Positions 34,418 through 43,500 of a DNA stretch of 64,000 bases are shown here, one piece after another. Source of the stretch: Phycisphaera sp. (GTDB lineage Bacteria; Planctomycetota; Phycisphaerae; Phycisphaerales; UBA1924); assembly GCA_020639255.1 (NCBI GenBank), contig JACKGZ010000001.1, positions 124,001 through 188,000 of the forward strand, read 5' to 3'. The translations under genes were made by a program, and so were the position numbers. The notes below the pieces were generated by a model. It ran no database searches, was not told where the DNA came from, and was given only the letters and a program-made list of their open reading frames with translations. Numbering within the stretch: position 1 is the first letter of the stretch; the number at the start of each line of letters is the position of its first letter.

Positions 34418-36108
34418 TGGTGCTTCTGCTGCTCATCGTGATCCCGCTGATCTGCGCCGGGCTGATCGTGTTCAACCCGCGCGAGCAGGCCAAGTACATC
34501 GCCGCGGGCGGCTCACTCGTCTCGGTCGTCTTCGGCGTCGTGGCGCTGGCGGCCTTCAACTGGTCGCAGGGCGGCATGGACCAGCTCACGTTCACCACGC
34601 CCTGGGTTCCCGCGCTCGGGCTCAACTTCGACATCGGCGCCGACGCGGTCTCGCTGCTGCTCATCGCGCTCACGATCCTCCTCGGGCCGATCTGCGTCAT
34701 CGGATCGTTCACCGCGGTCGTCGAGAACCAGAAGACATTCTACGCGTGGCTGCTCATCCTGCAGTCGGCGATGGTCGGCGTCTTCTGCGCCCGCGACCTC
34801 GTCCTCTTCTACATCTGCTTCGAGTTCACGCTCATCCCGATGTACATCCTCATCGCGATGTTCGGCTCCTCGAACCGGCGCAAGGCCTCGACCAAGTTCT
34901 TCCTCTACACATTCACCGGCTCGGTCATCGCACTGGCCGGCTTCGCGTACGTCGCGTGGCAGCACTCGGTCTTCACGGGCGAGTGGTCGTTCAATATGGC
35001 CGCCCTCGGCGAGACGGCCCGCGCTCTGAATGCAAGCCAGCAGGCGTGGGTGCTCCTGGCGCTCATGGCGGGCTTCGCGGTCAAGGTGCCGCTGTTCCCG
35101 GTGCACACCTGGCTCCCGCTCGCGCACACCGAGGCGCCGACGGCCGGCTCGGTCATCCTGGCGGGCGTGCTGCTCAAGCTGGGCACCTACGGCGTGTACA
35201 AGTTCGCCCTGCCCTTCGCGCCCGCAGCGGTCCTCGACTACGCGCCCTTCATGGCGGTGCTGGCGATCATCGGCATCGTCTACGCGGGCCTGATCTGCTG
35301 GGTGCAGACGGACATCAAGAAGCTCGTCGCGTACTCGTCGGTCAGCCACCTGGGCTTCTGCATGCTGGGCCTGTTCGCGGTGAACTCCGTGGGAGTCACG
35401 GGCTCGGTGCTCTACATGATCAGCCACGGCTTCTCGACCGGCGCGCTCTTCCTCATGATCGGCATGATGTACGAGCGCTACCACACGCGCTCCATGAAGG
35501 AAGTCTCGGGCCTCGGCTCAAAGATGCCGGTCTGGTCGACCTTCATGGTCTTCTTCGTGATGGCCTCGGTCGGCCTGCCCGGCCTCAACGGCTTTGTCAG
35601 CGAGATCATGTGCCTCTTCGGCACATTCCAGTCCGGACCCTGGACGGGCCAGGCGGGCGTCACGCCCGGAGCGACGTTCGGCATGCTGGGCCCGGTGTTC
35701 GCGGCCTTCGCGGGCACGGGCATGATCGTCGCCGCGATCTACCTGCTCTACATGACGGGCAAGATCGTCTGGGGCCCCACGCGCGAGCCCGACGATCACC
35801 ACGCACACGAAGTGCTGCCGACCGATCTGTCGGCGCGCGAGATCGGTGTGCTGCTGCCGCTGGCCGCGGGCTGTCTGGTCTTCGGGCTCTACCCCGCGCC
35901 GCTCATGAAGGCTGTTGAAGCACCCGTCAACGACACGGTTGCGTATGTGCAGTCGCTCAACACGGGCGATACCGGACGCGTCATGGTCTGGACCGCCGCG
36001 CACGAAGACGACCACGGCTCTGATCACAACGCCGACCACGGCGACACACACACCGACGAACACGCTCAGGACGAGCACAGCGAAGATCACAGCGGAGAGG
36101 GACACTGA
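34417..36108 (+). CDS. nuoM: NADH-quinone oxidoreductase subunit M with His/Asp-rich C-terminus
   Basis: A 563-residue antiporter-like membrane subunit of complex I (ND4 homologue). The family pattern is clear: CFEFTLIPMYILI with the conserved Glu, FAVKVPLFPVHTWLPLAHTEAPTAGS, the Lys in LLKLG, and KKLVAYSSVSHLGFCMLGL. Fourteen or so hydrophobic segments are visible. The last 35 residues are a hydrophilic tail rich in His, Asp and Glu (for example HEDDHGSDHNADHGD and onward). nuoL overlaps its start and nuoN begins 4 bp after its stop, so all are on one message. Confidence 0.95.
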   Translation: MVLLLLIVIPLICAGLIVFNPREQAKYIAAGGSLVSVVFGVVALAAFNWSQGGMDQLTFTTPWVPALGLNFDIGADAVSLLLIALTILLGPICVIGSFTAVVENQKTFYAWLLILQSAMVGVFCARDLVLFYICFEFTLIPMYILIAMFGSSNRRKASTKFFLYTFTGSVIALAGFAYVAWQHSVFTGEWSFNMAALGETARALNASQQAWVLLALMAGFAVKVPLFPVHTWLPLAHTEAPTAGSVILAGVLLKLGTYGVYKFALPFAPAAVLDYAPFMAVLAIIGIVYAGLICWVQTDIKKLVAYSSVSHLGFCMLGLFAVNSVGVTGSVLYMISHGFSTGALFLMIGMMYERYHTRSMKEVSGLGSKMPVWSTFMVFFVMASVGLPGLNGFVSEIMCLFGTFQSGPWTGQAGVTPGATFGMLGPVFAAFAGTGMIVAAIYLLYMTGKIVWGPTREPDDHHAHEVLPTDLSAREIGVLLPLAAGCLVFGLYPAPLMKAVEAPVNDTVAYVQSLNTGDTGRVMVWTAAHEDDHGSDHNADHGDTHTDEHAQDEHSEDHSGEGH

Positions 36109-36111
36109 CCG

Positions 36112-37722
36112 ATGGCCGAGACACTCGCCTATCTGTGGCCCGAAGTCACGCTCTTCTTGGCGACGTGCGTCGTCATGGTCGTCGGGCTCTCACCGAGCGC
36201 CGCGGTGCGCCGGCTGTGCCCGCTGATCTGCGGCATCTCGCTCGCCGCAGCGGGCATCTTCGCCATCGGCACCACACCCACCGGCCCCGAGCACACGCGG
36301 AGCCTCATGCCCTCGATGCTGCCCTACGCCAAGGCGATCATCGCTGCGGTGGGCATTCTGCTGGTCATGCTGCTTGCTGGCACGGTTGACCGCGAAGAAG
36401 AAGCGAACATCGAGAAGGGTCGCACCTTCGACCCGCTCCGCCTGAACTCGGGCGAGTTCTACTCCTTCTTCCTGTTCAGCCTCACGGGCCTCATGCTGAC
36501 CGCCAGCGCCGACACGCTCATCTGGCTCTTCCTCGCGCTCGAGCTGACCAGCCTCCCGACATACGTCATGGTCACGATCAGCACCGCCCGCTCGAACGCG
36601 CGCGAGGCGGGCGTGAAGTACTTCTTCCTCGGCGCGCTGGGCGCGGCGATCTTCCTCTACGGGTTCACACTCATCTACGGCGGCACGGGCAGCGTCCACC
36701 TCACCGAGATCCGCCACGCCATCACCACGCAGATGGCGGGCGAGGGTCTGAACCCGATCACACTCGCGGGCATCCTGCTCGCGATCATCGGCATCGGCTT
36801 CAAGATCGCGGCCGTCCCGATGCACTACTACACCGCAGACGTCTACCAAGGGGCCGCGACGCCGGTGACGGCGATGCTCGCGTTCGTGCCCAAGACCGCG
36901 GGCTTCCTCGCGCTCATGCTCGTCTGCTCGACCATCGGCTGGCACTACGGCGAATCTGGCGCGGGCCTGCCCGACGCGGTGCGCCTCCTGCTCTGGGTCA
37001 TGGCGGTCATGTCCATGACGCTCGGCAACGTGCTCGCGCTTCTTCAGACCTCCATGAAGCGCATGCTCGCCTACTCGTCGATCGCGCACTCGGGCTACAT
37101 GCTCGTCGGGCTCATCGCGGGCCCGGGCGACACGTTCACGCAGAGCGGGCTCTCGGCGGTTCTCTTCTACCTGCTGTCCTACGGCGTGATGAGCACCGGC
37201 GCGTTTGCCGTCATCGCCTCGCTCGAGCGCAATCCGCAGCGCACACACACGGGCGAACTCGCGTACGACGAGGCCGACAGCATTGAGGCGATCCGAGGAC
37301 TCGCGCGCACAAAGCCGTTGCTCGGCTGGAGCCTGGTCATCTGCGCCCTGAGCCTGCTCGGCTTCCCGCTGACGATCGGGTTCTTCGGCAAGCTGCCGCT
37401 GTTCACCGCGGGCATCTCGGCGGGCGAGATCGGCCTGGTTGTGATCCTGGGCCTGAACTCCGCAATCGCGGCGTTCTACTACCTGCGTCTGGTTGCGTAC
37501 CCGCTCTTCGACGAGGCGGGCGACGAGGCCCGCGCGTTCAACCTGACGCCGATGCGCACACGTCCGGCGGTGGGGGCGCTCGGGGCCGCGGGCGTGGTGC
37601 TCATGACGGTCTTTGCGGGTCCGATCGCACGCCTGGCGCACAATGCGGTGCATCCGGATTCGCAGGGGCATGTCGCCGATGATGCTTCTAACAACACCGA
37701 CGAGCCAGTCGCGGCAAAGTGA
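36112..37722 (+). CDS. nuoN: NADH-quinone oxidoreductase subunit N
   Basis: A 536-residue antiporter-like membrane subunit (ND2 homologue). Visible marks are FLALELTSLPTYVMV with the conserved Glu, GVKYFFLGALGAAIFLYG, FKIAAVPMHYYTADVYQGAATPVTAML, and the LAYSSIAHSGYMLVGL segment. It lies 4 bp after nuoM. It ends the nuo run and is followed by 39 bp to the convergent membrane-protein gene. In contrast to NuoL and NuoM it has no His-rich segment. Confidence 0.95.
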   Translation: MAETLAYLWPEVTLFLATCVVMVVGLSPSAAVRRLCPLICGISLAAAGIFAIGTTPTGPEHTRSLMPSMLPYAKAIIAAVGILLVMLLAGTVDREEEANIEKGRTFDPLRLNSGEFYSFFLFSLTGLMLTASADTLIWLFLALELTSLPTYVMVTISTARSNAREAGVKYFFLGALGAAIFLYGFTLIYGGTGSVHLTEIRHAITTQMAGEGLNPITLAGILLAIIGIGFKIAAVPMHYYTADVYQGAATPVTAMLAFVPKTAGFLALMLVCSTIGWHYGESGAGLPDAVRLLLWVMAVMSMTLGNVLALLQTSMKRMLAYSSIAHSGYMLVGLIAGPGDTFTQSGLSAVLFYLLSYGVMSTGAFAVIASLERNPQRTHTGELAYDEADSIEAIRGLARTKPLLGWSLVICALSLLGFPLTIGFFGKLPLFTAGISAGEIGLVVILGLNSAIAAFYYLRLVAYPLFDEAGDEARAFNLTPMRTRPAVGALGAAGVVLMTVFAGPIARLAHNAVHPDSQGHVADDASNNTDEPVAAK

Positions 37723-37761
37723 TTCAAGCTTTCAGTTGATGGGTTGATGCCCGGGCGAGGC

Positions 37762-38688
37762 TCAGTCCTCGTCGTCGTCGTCATCCTCGTCGTCGTCATC
37801 ATCCCGGTCGCGGCGGTGTCGGCTCTCGTCCTTCTTCTTGAGCCCCTGCCACTGGATGAACAGGCCTGTCATCGAGATGACCAGCCAGATCGCCAGCCAC
37901 TCGATCGGTGTGCGCTCGAACATCGCCTTGCCCGGCAGATCGAGCGACTGACTCAGGAAGTACAGGGCGGGCAGCCACATGCCCGCGCCGGCGAACGCCG
38001 TCACGAGCGCCGTGGTCTTCTTCGGCGCGAACACGCCGAGCGCCAGGCCCGCGACGAAGCCCGCGAGCCCCGACGAGGTCAGCAGCATCTTGTCGCCCGT
38101 CTCGAGCGGATCCCACAGCTCGGCTTTCAGACCTCGATACAGATCCGTCACGAACTGTCCGGGCTCTTTCTCGCCTGCCGCGATGTCTTTGGCACCCTGC
38201 TTGACGTCCTCGCGCAGCTCGTCCTTCCACGAGGAGCTGTCCTCATCGAGTGAAGTCTCGGGCTCGACAAGCGCAGACTCGGATTGCGTGTCGAGTTCCG
38301 CAGGTGGAGGCTCGCTCGTCTGGATGAAGATCGAGGCCGCCAGGATCGCAAGCCCGCTCACGACGGTCGCCGCGAGCACGCCGATCGCGATGCGGAAAAT
38401 CAGGATCGCCGCCAGAGCGCCCAGCGCCCCGCCCACCGCGGCCCCGGCCATCCCGCCCGAGAGCCCAAACATCGAGTCGATGCCCATGCCCGGCACGATC
38501 GCGTTGCCGAGGAATCCGCCCGCGAGCGCACCCAGCACCGCGAAGGTCGGCTTGAGCACGCGCCGACCGGCGATCCACAGCATCGCTCCGGCGATCAGCA
38601 GGACAAAAAGCCCCGCGTGCGCCCACATCGGGTGACTCTGGATCGCCGCGACGACCTCGTTGACCTGGTCAAGTGTTTCCGGGTTCAT
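37762..38688 (-). CDS. Membrane protein of unknown function with acidic C-terminal tail
   Basis: A 308-residue protein with hydrophobic segments at about residues 23-45, 50-75, 80-105 and 110-135, a hydrophilic, Glu-rich middle (about 140-200), and further membrane segments near 210-285. The last 15 or so residues are almost all Asp with Glu (after ESRHRRDRD). The start is placed at ATG 38688, with GGAG 5 bases upstream. A longer frame to 38883 would overlap the divergent pheA gene and is unlikely. No family was recognised. Confidence 0.7.
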   Translation of the reverse strand: MNPETLDQVNEVVAAIQSHPMWAHAGLFVLLIAGAMLWIAGRRVLKPTFAVLGALAGGFLGNAIVPGMGIDSMFGLSGGMAGAAVGGALGALAAILIFRIAIGVLAATVVSGLAILAASIFIQTSEPPPAELDTQSESALVEPETSLDEDSSSWKDELREDVKQGAKDIAAGEKEPGQFVTDLYRGLKAELWDPLETGDKMLLTSSGLAGFVAGLALGVFAPKKTTALVTAFAGAGMWLPALYFLSQSLDLPGKAMFERTPIEWLAIWLVISMTGLFIQWQGLKKKDESRHRRDRDDDDDEDDDDDED

Positions 38689-38812
38689 ACTCGCTCCACC
38701 CAAACTGTACGGCCTTTGGGCAGCCTTTCCTTCGGAATTCACGCGTCCTTGTGTCAGGTCGGCTTGATCGAACGCCAAGAATCGTCGATAACTCGCCCGC
38801 CAAAGGGGATCT

Positions 38813-40102
38813 ATGGCCAAGAAGACGCGCAAAAAAGCACCCGCCACCAAGCCCGCCCGCAAGACATCGGCAACCAAGCCCAAAGCGGGTGGGTCGCCCG
38901 CTGCGCGGAAGAAGGCCGCGACGAAGAAGCCGGCACCTCAGCCGGGCCCGGTCGTCGACTCGGGCACCGAGGCCGTCTCCTCGCCCGCCGACCGTCAGAA
39001 GCTTGAGAAGCTCCGCACACGGATCAACGAGCTCGACGCCGAGCTGGTCAAGATGCTCAACGAGCGGGCCAAGACGGTGGTCAGCGTGGGCAAGCTCAAG
39101 CAGAAGACGGGCATCCCGATTTACGCTCCGCACCGAGAGAGCGCCGTGCTCGATCGGGTGCTCAAGCAGAATCGCGGGCCGCTGTTCGACAAGACGGTCG
39201 AAGCGGTCTACCGCGAGCTGATGTCGGGGAGCTTCGCCTTGGAAAGGCCCCTTCGCATCGGATTCCTCGGGCCGCGCGGCTCGTTCAGCCATCTCGCCTC
39301 CGCCAAGCATTTCGGTCAGAGCGTCGATTTCGAGGATCTCCACTCGATCGACGGCGTGTTTACCGAGGTCAGTCGGGGCCATGTTGACTACGGGCTCGTG
39401 CCGATCGAGAACTCGATCGGCGGCGGCATCGTCGAGGCGCTCGACGCCTTCACCGAGCACGCGAGCAAGGTGACGGTCTACGCCGAGGCGCAGATCGAGA
39501 TCCATCACGCGCTGCTGGCCAACTGCGAGCCGGGGCAGATCCGGCGGATCCACTCCAAGCCCGAGATCTTCACGCAGTGCAAGACGTGGCTGGCCACGCA
39601 GTATCCACAGGCCGAGCAGGTGCCCGCAGCCAGCAGCAGCAGGGCCGCGATCACCGCAGCCGAGGAATGCGCCCAGGCCGAGGCTATTGGCACCGTCCCC
39701 GTCGCGGCCGCGATCGGAAACTCCTTGGCAGGCTCGATTTATGGTTTGAGCACGCTCTTCGACAACATCGAGGACCGCCCGGGCAACATCACGCGCTTCC
39801 TCGTGCTGGGGCGTCAGAAGGCCCGTAAATCGGGGGATGACAAGACCTCGATCATGTTCAACACCGCCGACAAGCCCGGTGCGCTCGTTCGGGTGCTTCA
39901 GGTCTTCGAGGCGGCGGGCGTGAACCTGACGCACATCGACAAACGCCCAAGCCGGGTGAGGAACTGGCAGTACACGTTCTTCATCGACGCCGAGGGGCAT
40001 CGCGATGACGAGCGGCTGGCTTCGGCGATCGAACTGGCGGCCTCGCACTGCAAGGATCTGACGGTGCTGGGCAGCTATCCGCGCTCGCGCCGGATCCTCT
40101 GA
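38813..40102 (+). CDS. pheA: Chorismate mutase / prephenate dehydratase with H1-like N-terminal extension
   Basis: A 429-residue P-protein of phenylalanine synthesis. After about 60 residues of Lys/Ala/Pro-rich sequence (MAKKTRKKAPATKPARK and onward) comes a chorismate mutase domain (about 62-150; KLRTRINELDAELVKMLNER and HRESAVLDRVL). The prephenate dehydratase domain follows (about 150-325), with FLGPRGSFSHLA and the VPIENSIGGG segment, then the C-terminal ACT regulatory domain (about 335-420), with NLTHIDKRPSR. Phenylalanine feedback through the ACT domain is likely. The extension is not part of ordinary P-proteins; see findings. The ATG at 38813 follows AAAGGGGATCT. Confidence 0.93.
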   Translation: MAKKTRKKAPATKPARKTSATKPKAGGSPAARKKAATKKPAPQPGPVVDSGTEAVSSPADRQKLEKLRTRINELDAELVKMLNERAKTVVSVGKLKQKTGIPIYAPHRESAVLDRVLKQNRGPLFDKTVEAVYRELMSGSFALERPLRIGFLGPRGSFSHLASAKHFGQSVDFEDLHSIDGVFTEVSRGHVDYGLVPIENSIGGGIVEALDAFTEHASKVTVYAEAQIEIHHALLANCEPGQIRRIHSKPEIFTQCKTWLATQYPQAEQVPAASSSRAAITAAEECAQAEAIGTVPVAAAIGNSLAGSIYGLSTLFDNIEDRPGNITRFLVLGRQKARKSGDDKTSIMFNTADKPGALVRVLQVFEAAGVNLTHIDKRPSRVRNWQYTFFIDAEGHRDDERLASAIELAASHCKDLTVLGSYPRSRRIL

Positions 40103-40566
40103 GCGGGCCGGCTCGCTTCCAAGTCTGACTATCTGGTTGTCGCAACGCTCGGTTTCGGGCGATCGGGGGCGATTCGTCCGGATCGGACGGATCAGCGCGT
40201 GCAGAGCGGCCGGATTGCTGTGATAATGACCGCCAACATGCTCGCGCCAGAGTGGCGGGCATGAGTAGGGTATTGATAGGGTTTCGGTCGCTGGCCGGGC
40301 TCAATCAAACTCTTGGGGCCGGTTGAGCTTCGGGCGTGGGTCCGGTAGCGTACGCGGCACCCAGGTCGGGCCCCGTGTCGGACGGATACGGCAGGCGCCC
40401 GGCAGACATGCGAATCCCGAGCGATGCCAAGCCGTCCCGTGCGGCCGGCGGGCATCGTCTTCGCCGGGGCGGTGCCCCGGGCGGGATCGAGCAATGCACG
40501 CCAGAGGCGCGTCAAGGATGCGCACCCGAGGCGAAGCGGGACACCCACCGGGGACAGGAAGCAGCC
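40103..40566 (+). promoter_or_regulatory. 464 bp leader of the giant LEPR protein
   Basis: No gene is supported between pheA and the giant gene. The region contains a 10 bp hairpin with one T-G pair (40171-40180 with 40184-40193, loop GAT), which may end pheA transcription although no T tract follows. It also contains a strong stem (CCGGGGC, 3-base loop, GCCCCGG, near 40461-40477). The giant gene's frame is open back to 40336 without an obvious ribosome-binding site. A promoter is expected here but I cannot identify a clear -10/-35 pair. The final part before the start is GC-rich and may be structured. Confidence 0.4.
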
Positions 40567-43500
40567 ATGAGTCGTTCATTCAATGCGCGTCGTCCGTATG
40601 TCCGCCAGACCAAGTCGATCACCCGTCGGGCGAACCAGGATCTGGTGAGCAAGGCCGGGCAGGTTCCCATCGATCGCCCGATGGTCGAGCAGCTCGAGCC
40701 GAGGAAGCTCCTCTTCTCGATCACGATCGACGGTTCCAACCAGGACCGCAACGGCGACTTCTATGAAGATGCCTACTTCTCGTACTTCATCCCGTACTAC
40801 TTCTCCTCGGCCGAACCCAACGAAGACGAGGACATGACGCTCATCGAGGATCTGAACGATGAGATGCAGGGAACACCCGCGATCAACCCGGGTCAGCAGC
40901 GCGTGCTGGCGGGTTCGAACATCCTGGTCCGCAACCCGGCGATCGGCCTGAACCGTGCCTCGCTGCGGATCAATGCACCGGTCGACATGGATGGTCAGCC
41001 GATCACCGAGCAGACCAGGCTCGACGTGGATATGGCGTTCCAGGACGATACTTTCTCGCTGATCACCCTGGCGACAAACAACGCCAACGGACTCCGCAAC
41101 ATCTACACCAGCGTTCAGTTCACGGTCGGCAATGTCGTCGGCGGCATCGGCAGCGTTGGTCTCCTCAACGGCGCGATCCAGGTCGAGCTGCTGTTCGACG
41201 GCGAAGTCCAGAGGACGTTCGACCAGGCCGATCTCACCGCGATCAACCCGAACGGCACCGGGGTGTACACGTTCAACGCAGTCGGAACGCAGATCGGTGC
41301 ATTCGACGAAATCCGATTCACGCAGACCGAAACCGCTGGCATGCCCGGCGTCGTTGCCGCCGAATTCTCACTCGACGACTTCATCTATGTCCCGCCCTCA
41401 ACCATGTTCACGCCGATCACCGGTGGGCGCGTGTTTGGCGCCTACATCCGGATCACGGGCGACATCGGCGCCACGGCGACACTCACCGACCTCTACGGCC
41501 GGGACATGGAGCAGACGATCCGCCTGGGCATGCAGACCGGCACGAACTTCGTCTGGGGCGATTTTGACGGCGACGGCATCCCCGAATACAACGACGGCAT
41601 CGGTCGCATCGATCTCTCGGGATTTGGCACGGGCGAGAACTCGTCGGTCTACATGACCGGTGGTCTGATCAGCACCTTCACCGGTGTCGTGCCCGTCGGC
41701 GCGGAAATCACCGAGGGCGGGTTCGCGTGGACATTCCCCACAACGATCAACATGATCGATAACTTCGAGAGCGTCGGCTTCGGCTTCGAGACGCTGCCCA
41801 ACGGGGAACGCGGCGCCAACGGTCTCCCGCCCCAGGCTGCGCAGGTGATCATCGGATCGCCCTACCTCCGCCCGCAGCTCGGCTACAACCCCGACGGCAC
41901 ACCGCTCGGCAATGCCGGCAACTTCAACTTTACCGATGCCGAGCAGGGCGTCTTCCTCAACGACGGCTCTTCGATCGGAGACGTGACGCTCAACGCTATC
42001 CTGATGGGTTCGAGCCAGTTCGACGGCTCGGTCGGCGCGTTCTCGACCGGCGTGAACTACGGCAGCCTGTCGGTCGCCGGCGATCTGACCGCGTACATCG
42101 TGGCGTCCGATTCGGGTGTCAGGTCTCCCGATCCCGACGATGACAACACAACGAATAACTTCAATTTCTACACGGGTTCACAGATTCTCGTCGGCCGATC
42201 GCTCGGGCAGTTCATTGTGGGCGGCAAGAACCTGTCTCGCCTCGTTGTTGACGGCGATCTGAGCTCGCCGGCGACCGCGCCACCGAACGACGTTCTGAAC
42301 TACTACGAGCGTGAGATCGTCTACGGCTACGACCCCGGCGTACCCGATCCGATCCGTGACTACCTCAGAACCAACCGCGACATCGGCGGCAACCGCGGAC
42401 TCCCGCTCCAGCAAACCCGCGCCATGCTGTTCGGTGACAGCATGCTGCGCAACGACACGATCATGAGCGCCGAGTTCCTGAACTCGCCCGGCACCGCCAC
42501 GATCGTGAACGGCTATCTCGGTGGCTTCGATCCGGTCAACACCGGTGAGGACGCCGGCGATGTCTTCGGATTTGCCGTCGACGGAACGCGCGAGATCGTC
42601 ATCGAGTCGCTCTCGTTTGCTTCGGCGTTCGCCGGTCAGGTCCGCATCATGGATTCCAACGGTCGCACGGTCGCGGCCACGAACCTCGATGAGGACACCG
42701 GCTTCGGCTCGGTGATCCGCTACCAGCCCACGGCACCCGGGGTGTACTACCTCGTGGTCAACCACATCAGAGGCGGCGCCACGAACAACCAGATCGACCT
42801 GAGCTATTCGATCCTCGTCAGCGGCCTGGCGCCGACGACGCTCGGGTCGTATCGCACGGGTGCCGGTTTCGGTACGGTCAACGACAATCGCGAAGTCGCC
42901 GATGACGGCGATCTCGTCAGGCCGGTTGTTGTTCTGAACTCGGGCAGCGCCGGCGCGATTCGCGTCGGAACGGGCTTCGTCAACCGCGGCGGCGCCGAAG
43001 TCACCTCCGAAACGCTCTTCAACACACTCGACAGCGCCGACGTGATCTCGCAGATGGCGGGCTTCTCGTTCTCCGCGCCTGGGAATCTCTACAACATCAC
43101 AACCGGTGGCGATATCGGCTCGGGTACAAACGGTACACCCGTGCCCAACGATTTCACTGTTGGGGGCAACTTTGGCACGCTCAACACAGGGCGTCTCGGT
43201 CTGCTCGGCGGCCGACCCGACAACGGCGACGTCGCGGGCCTCACGCTCAATGTCGGCGGGCAGATTGCCATGCTCGACATCGGAGCCACCATCGGCAGCG
43301 ATACGGATAACGGCGTCGAAGGCGCCGGACTCCCGATCGATGCAGCCGAGCCCACGATTATCCGCACCGGTCTTAACGAAGATCTCGAAGGTCACATCGG
43401 TCTCATCCGTGTCGGCTCACACATCGCCGGCGACACACTGATCATCGACACATCCGCTTCGCCCGGCGCAATCGTCGGCGGCCTGCTCATTGCGCAAGAT

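Noticed and set aside
40336..40566. N-terminal extension of the giant protein by 77 residues
   Set aside because: The frame is open but has no ribosome-binding site, and the sequence is unlike an export signal. The ATG at 40567 has one, and its product begins with the basic stretch preceding the LEPR motif.
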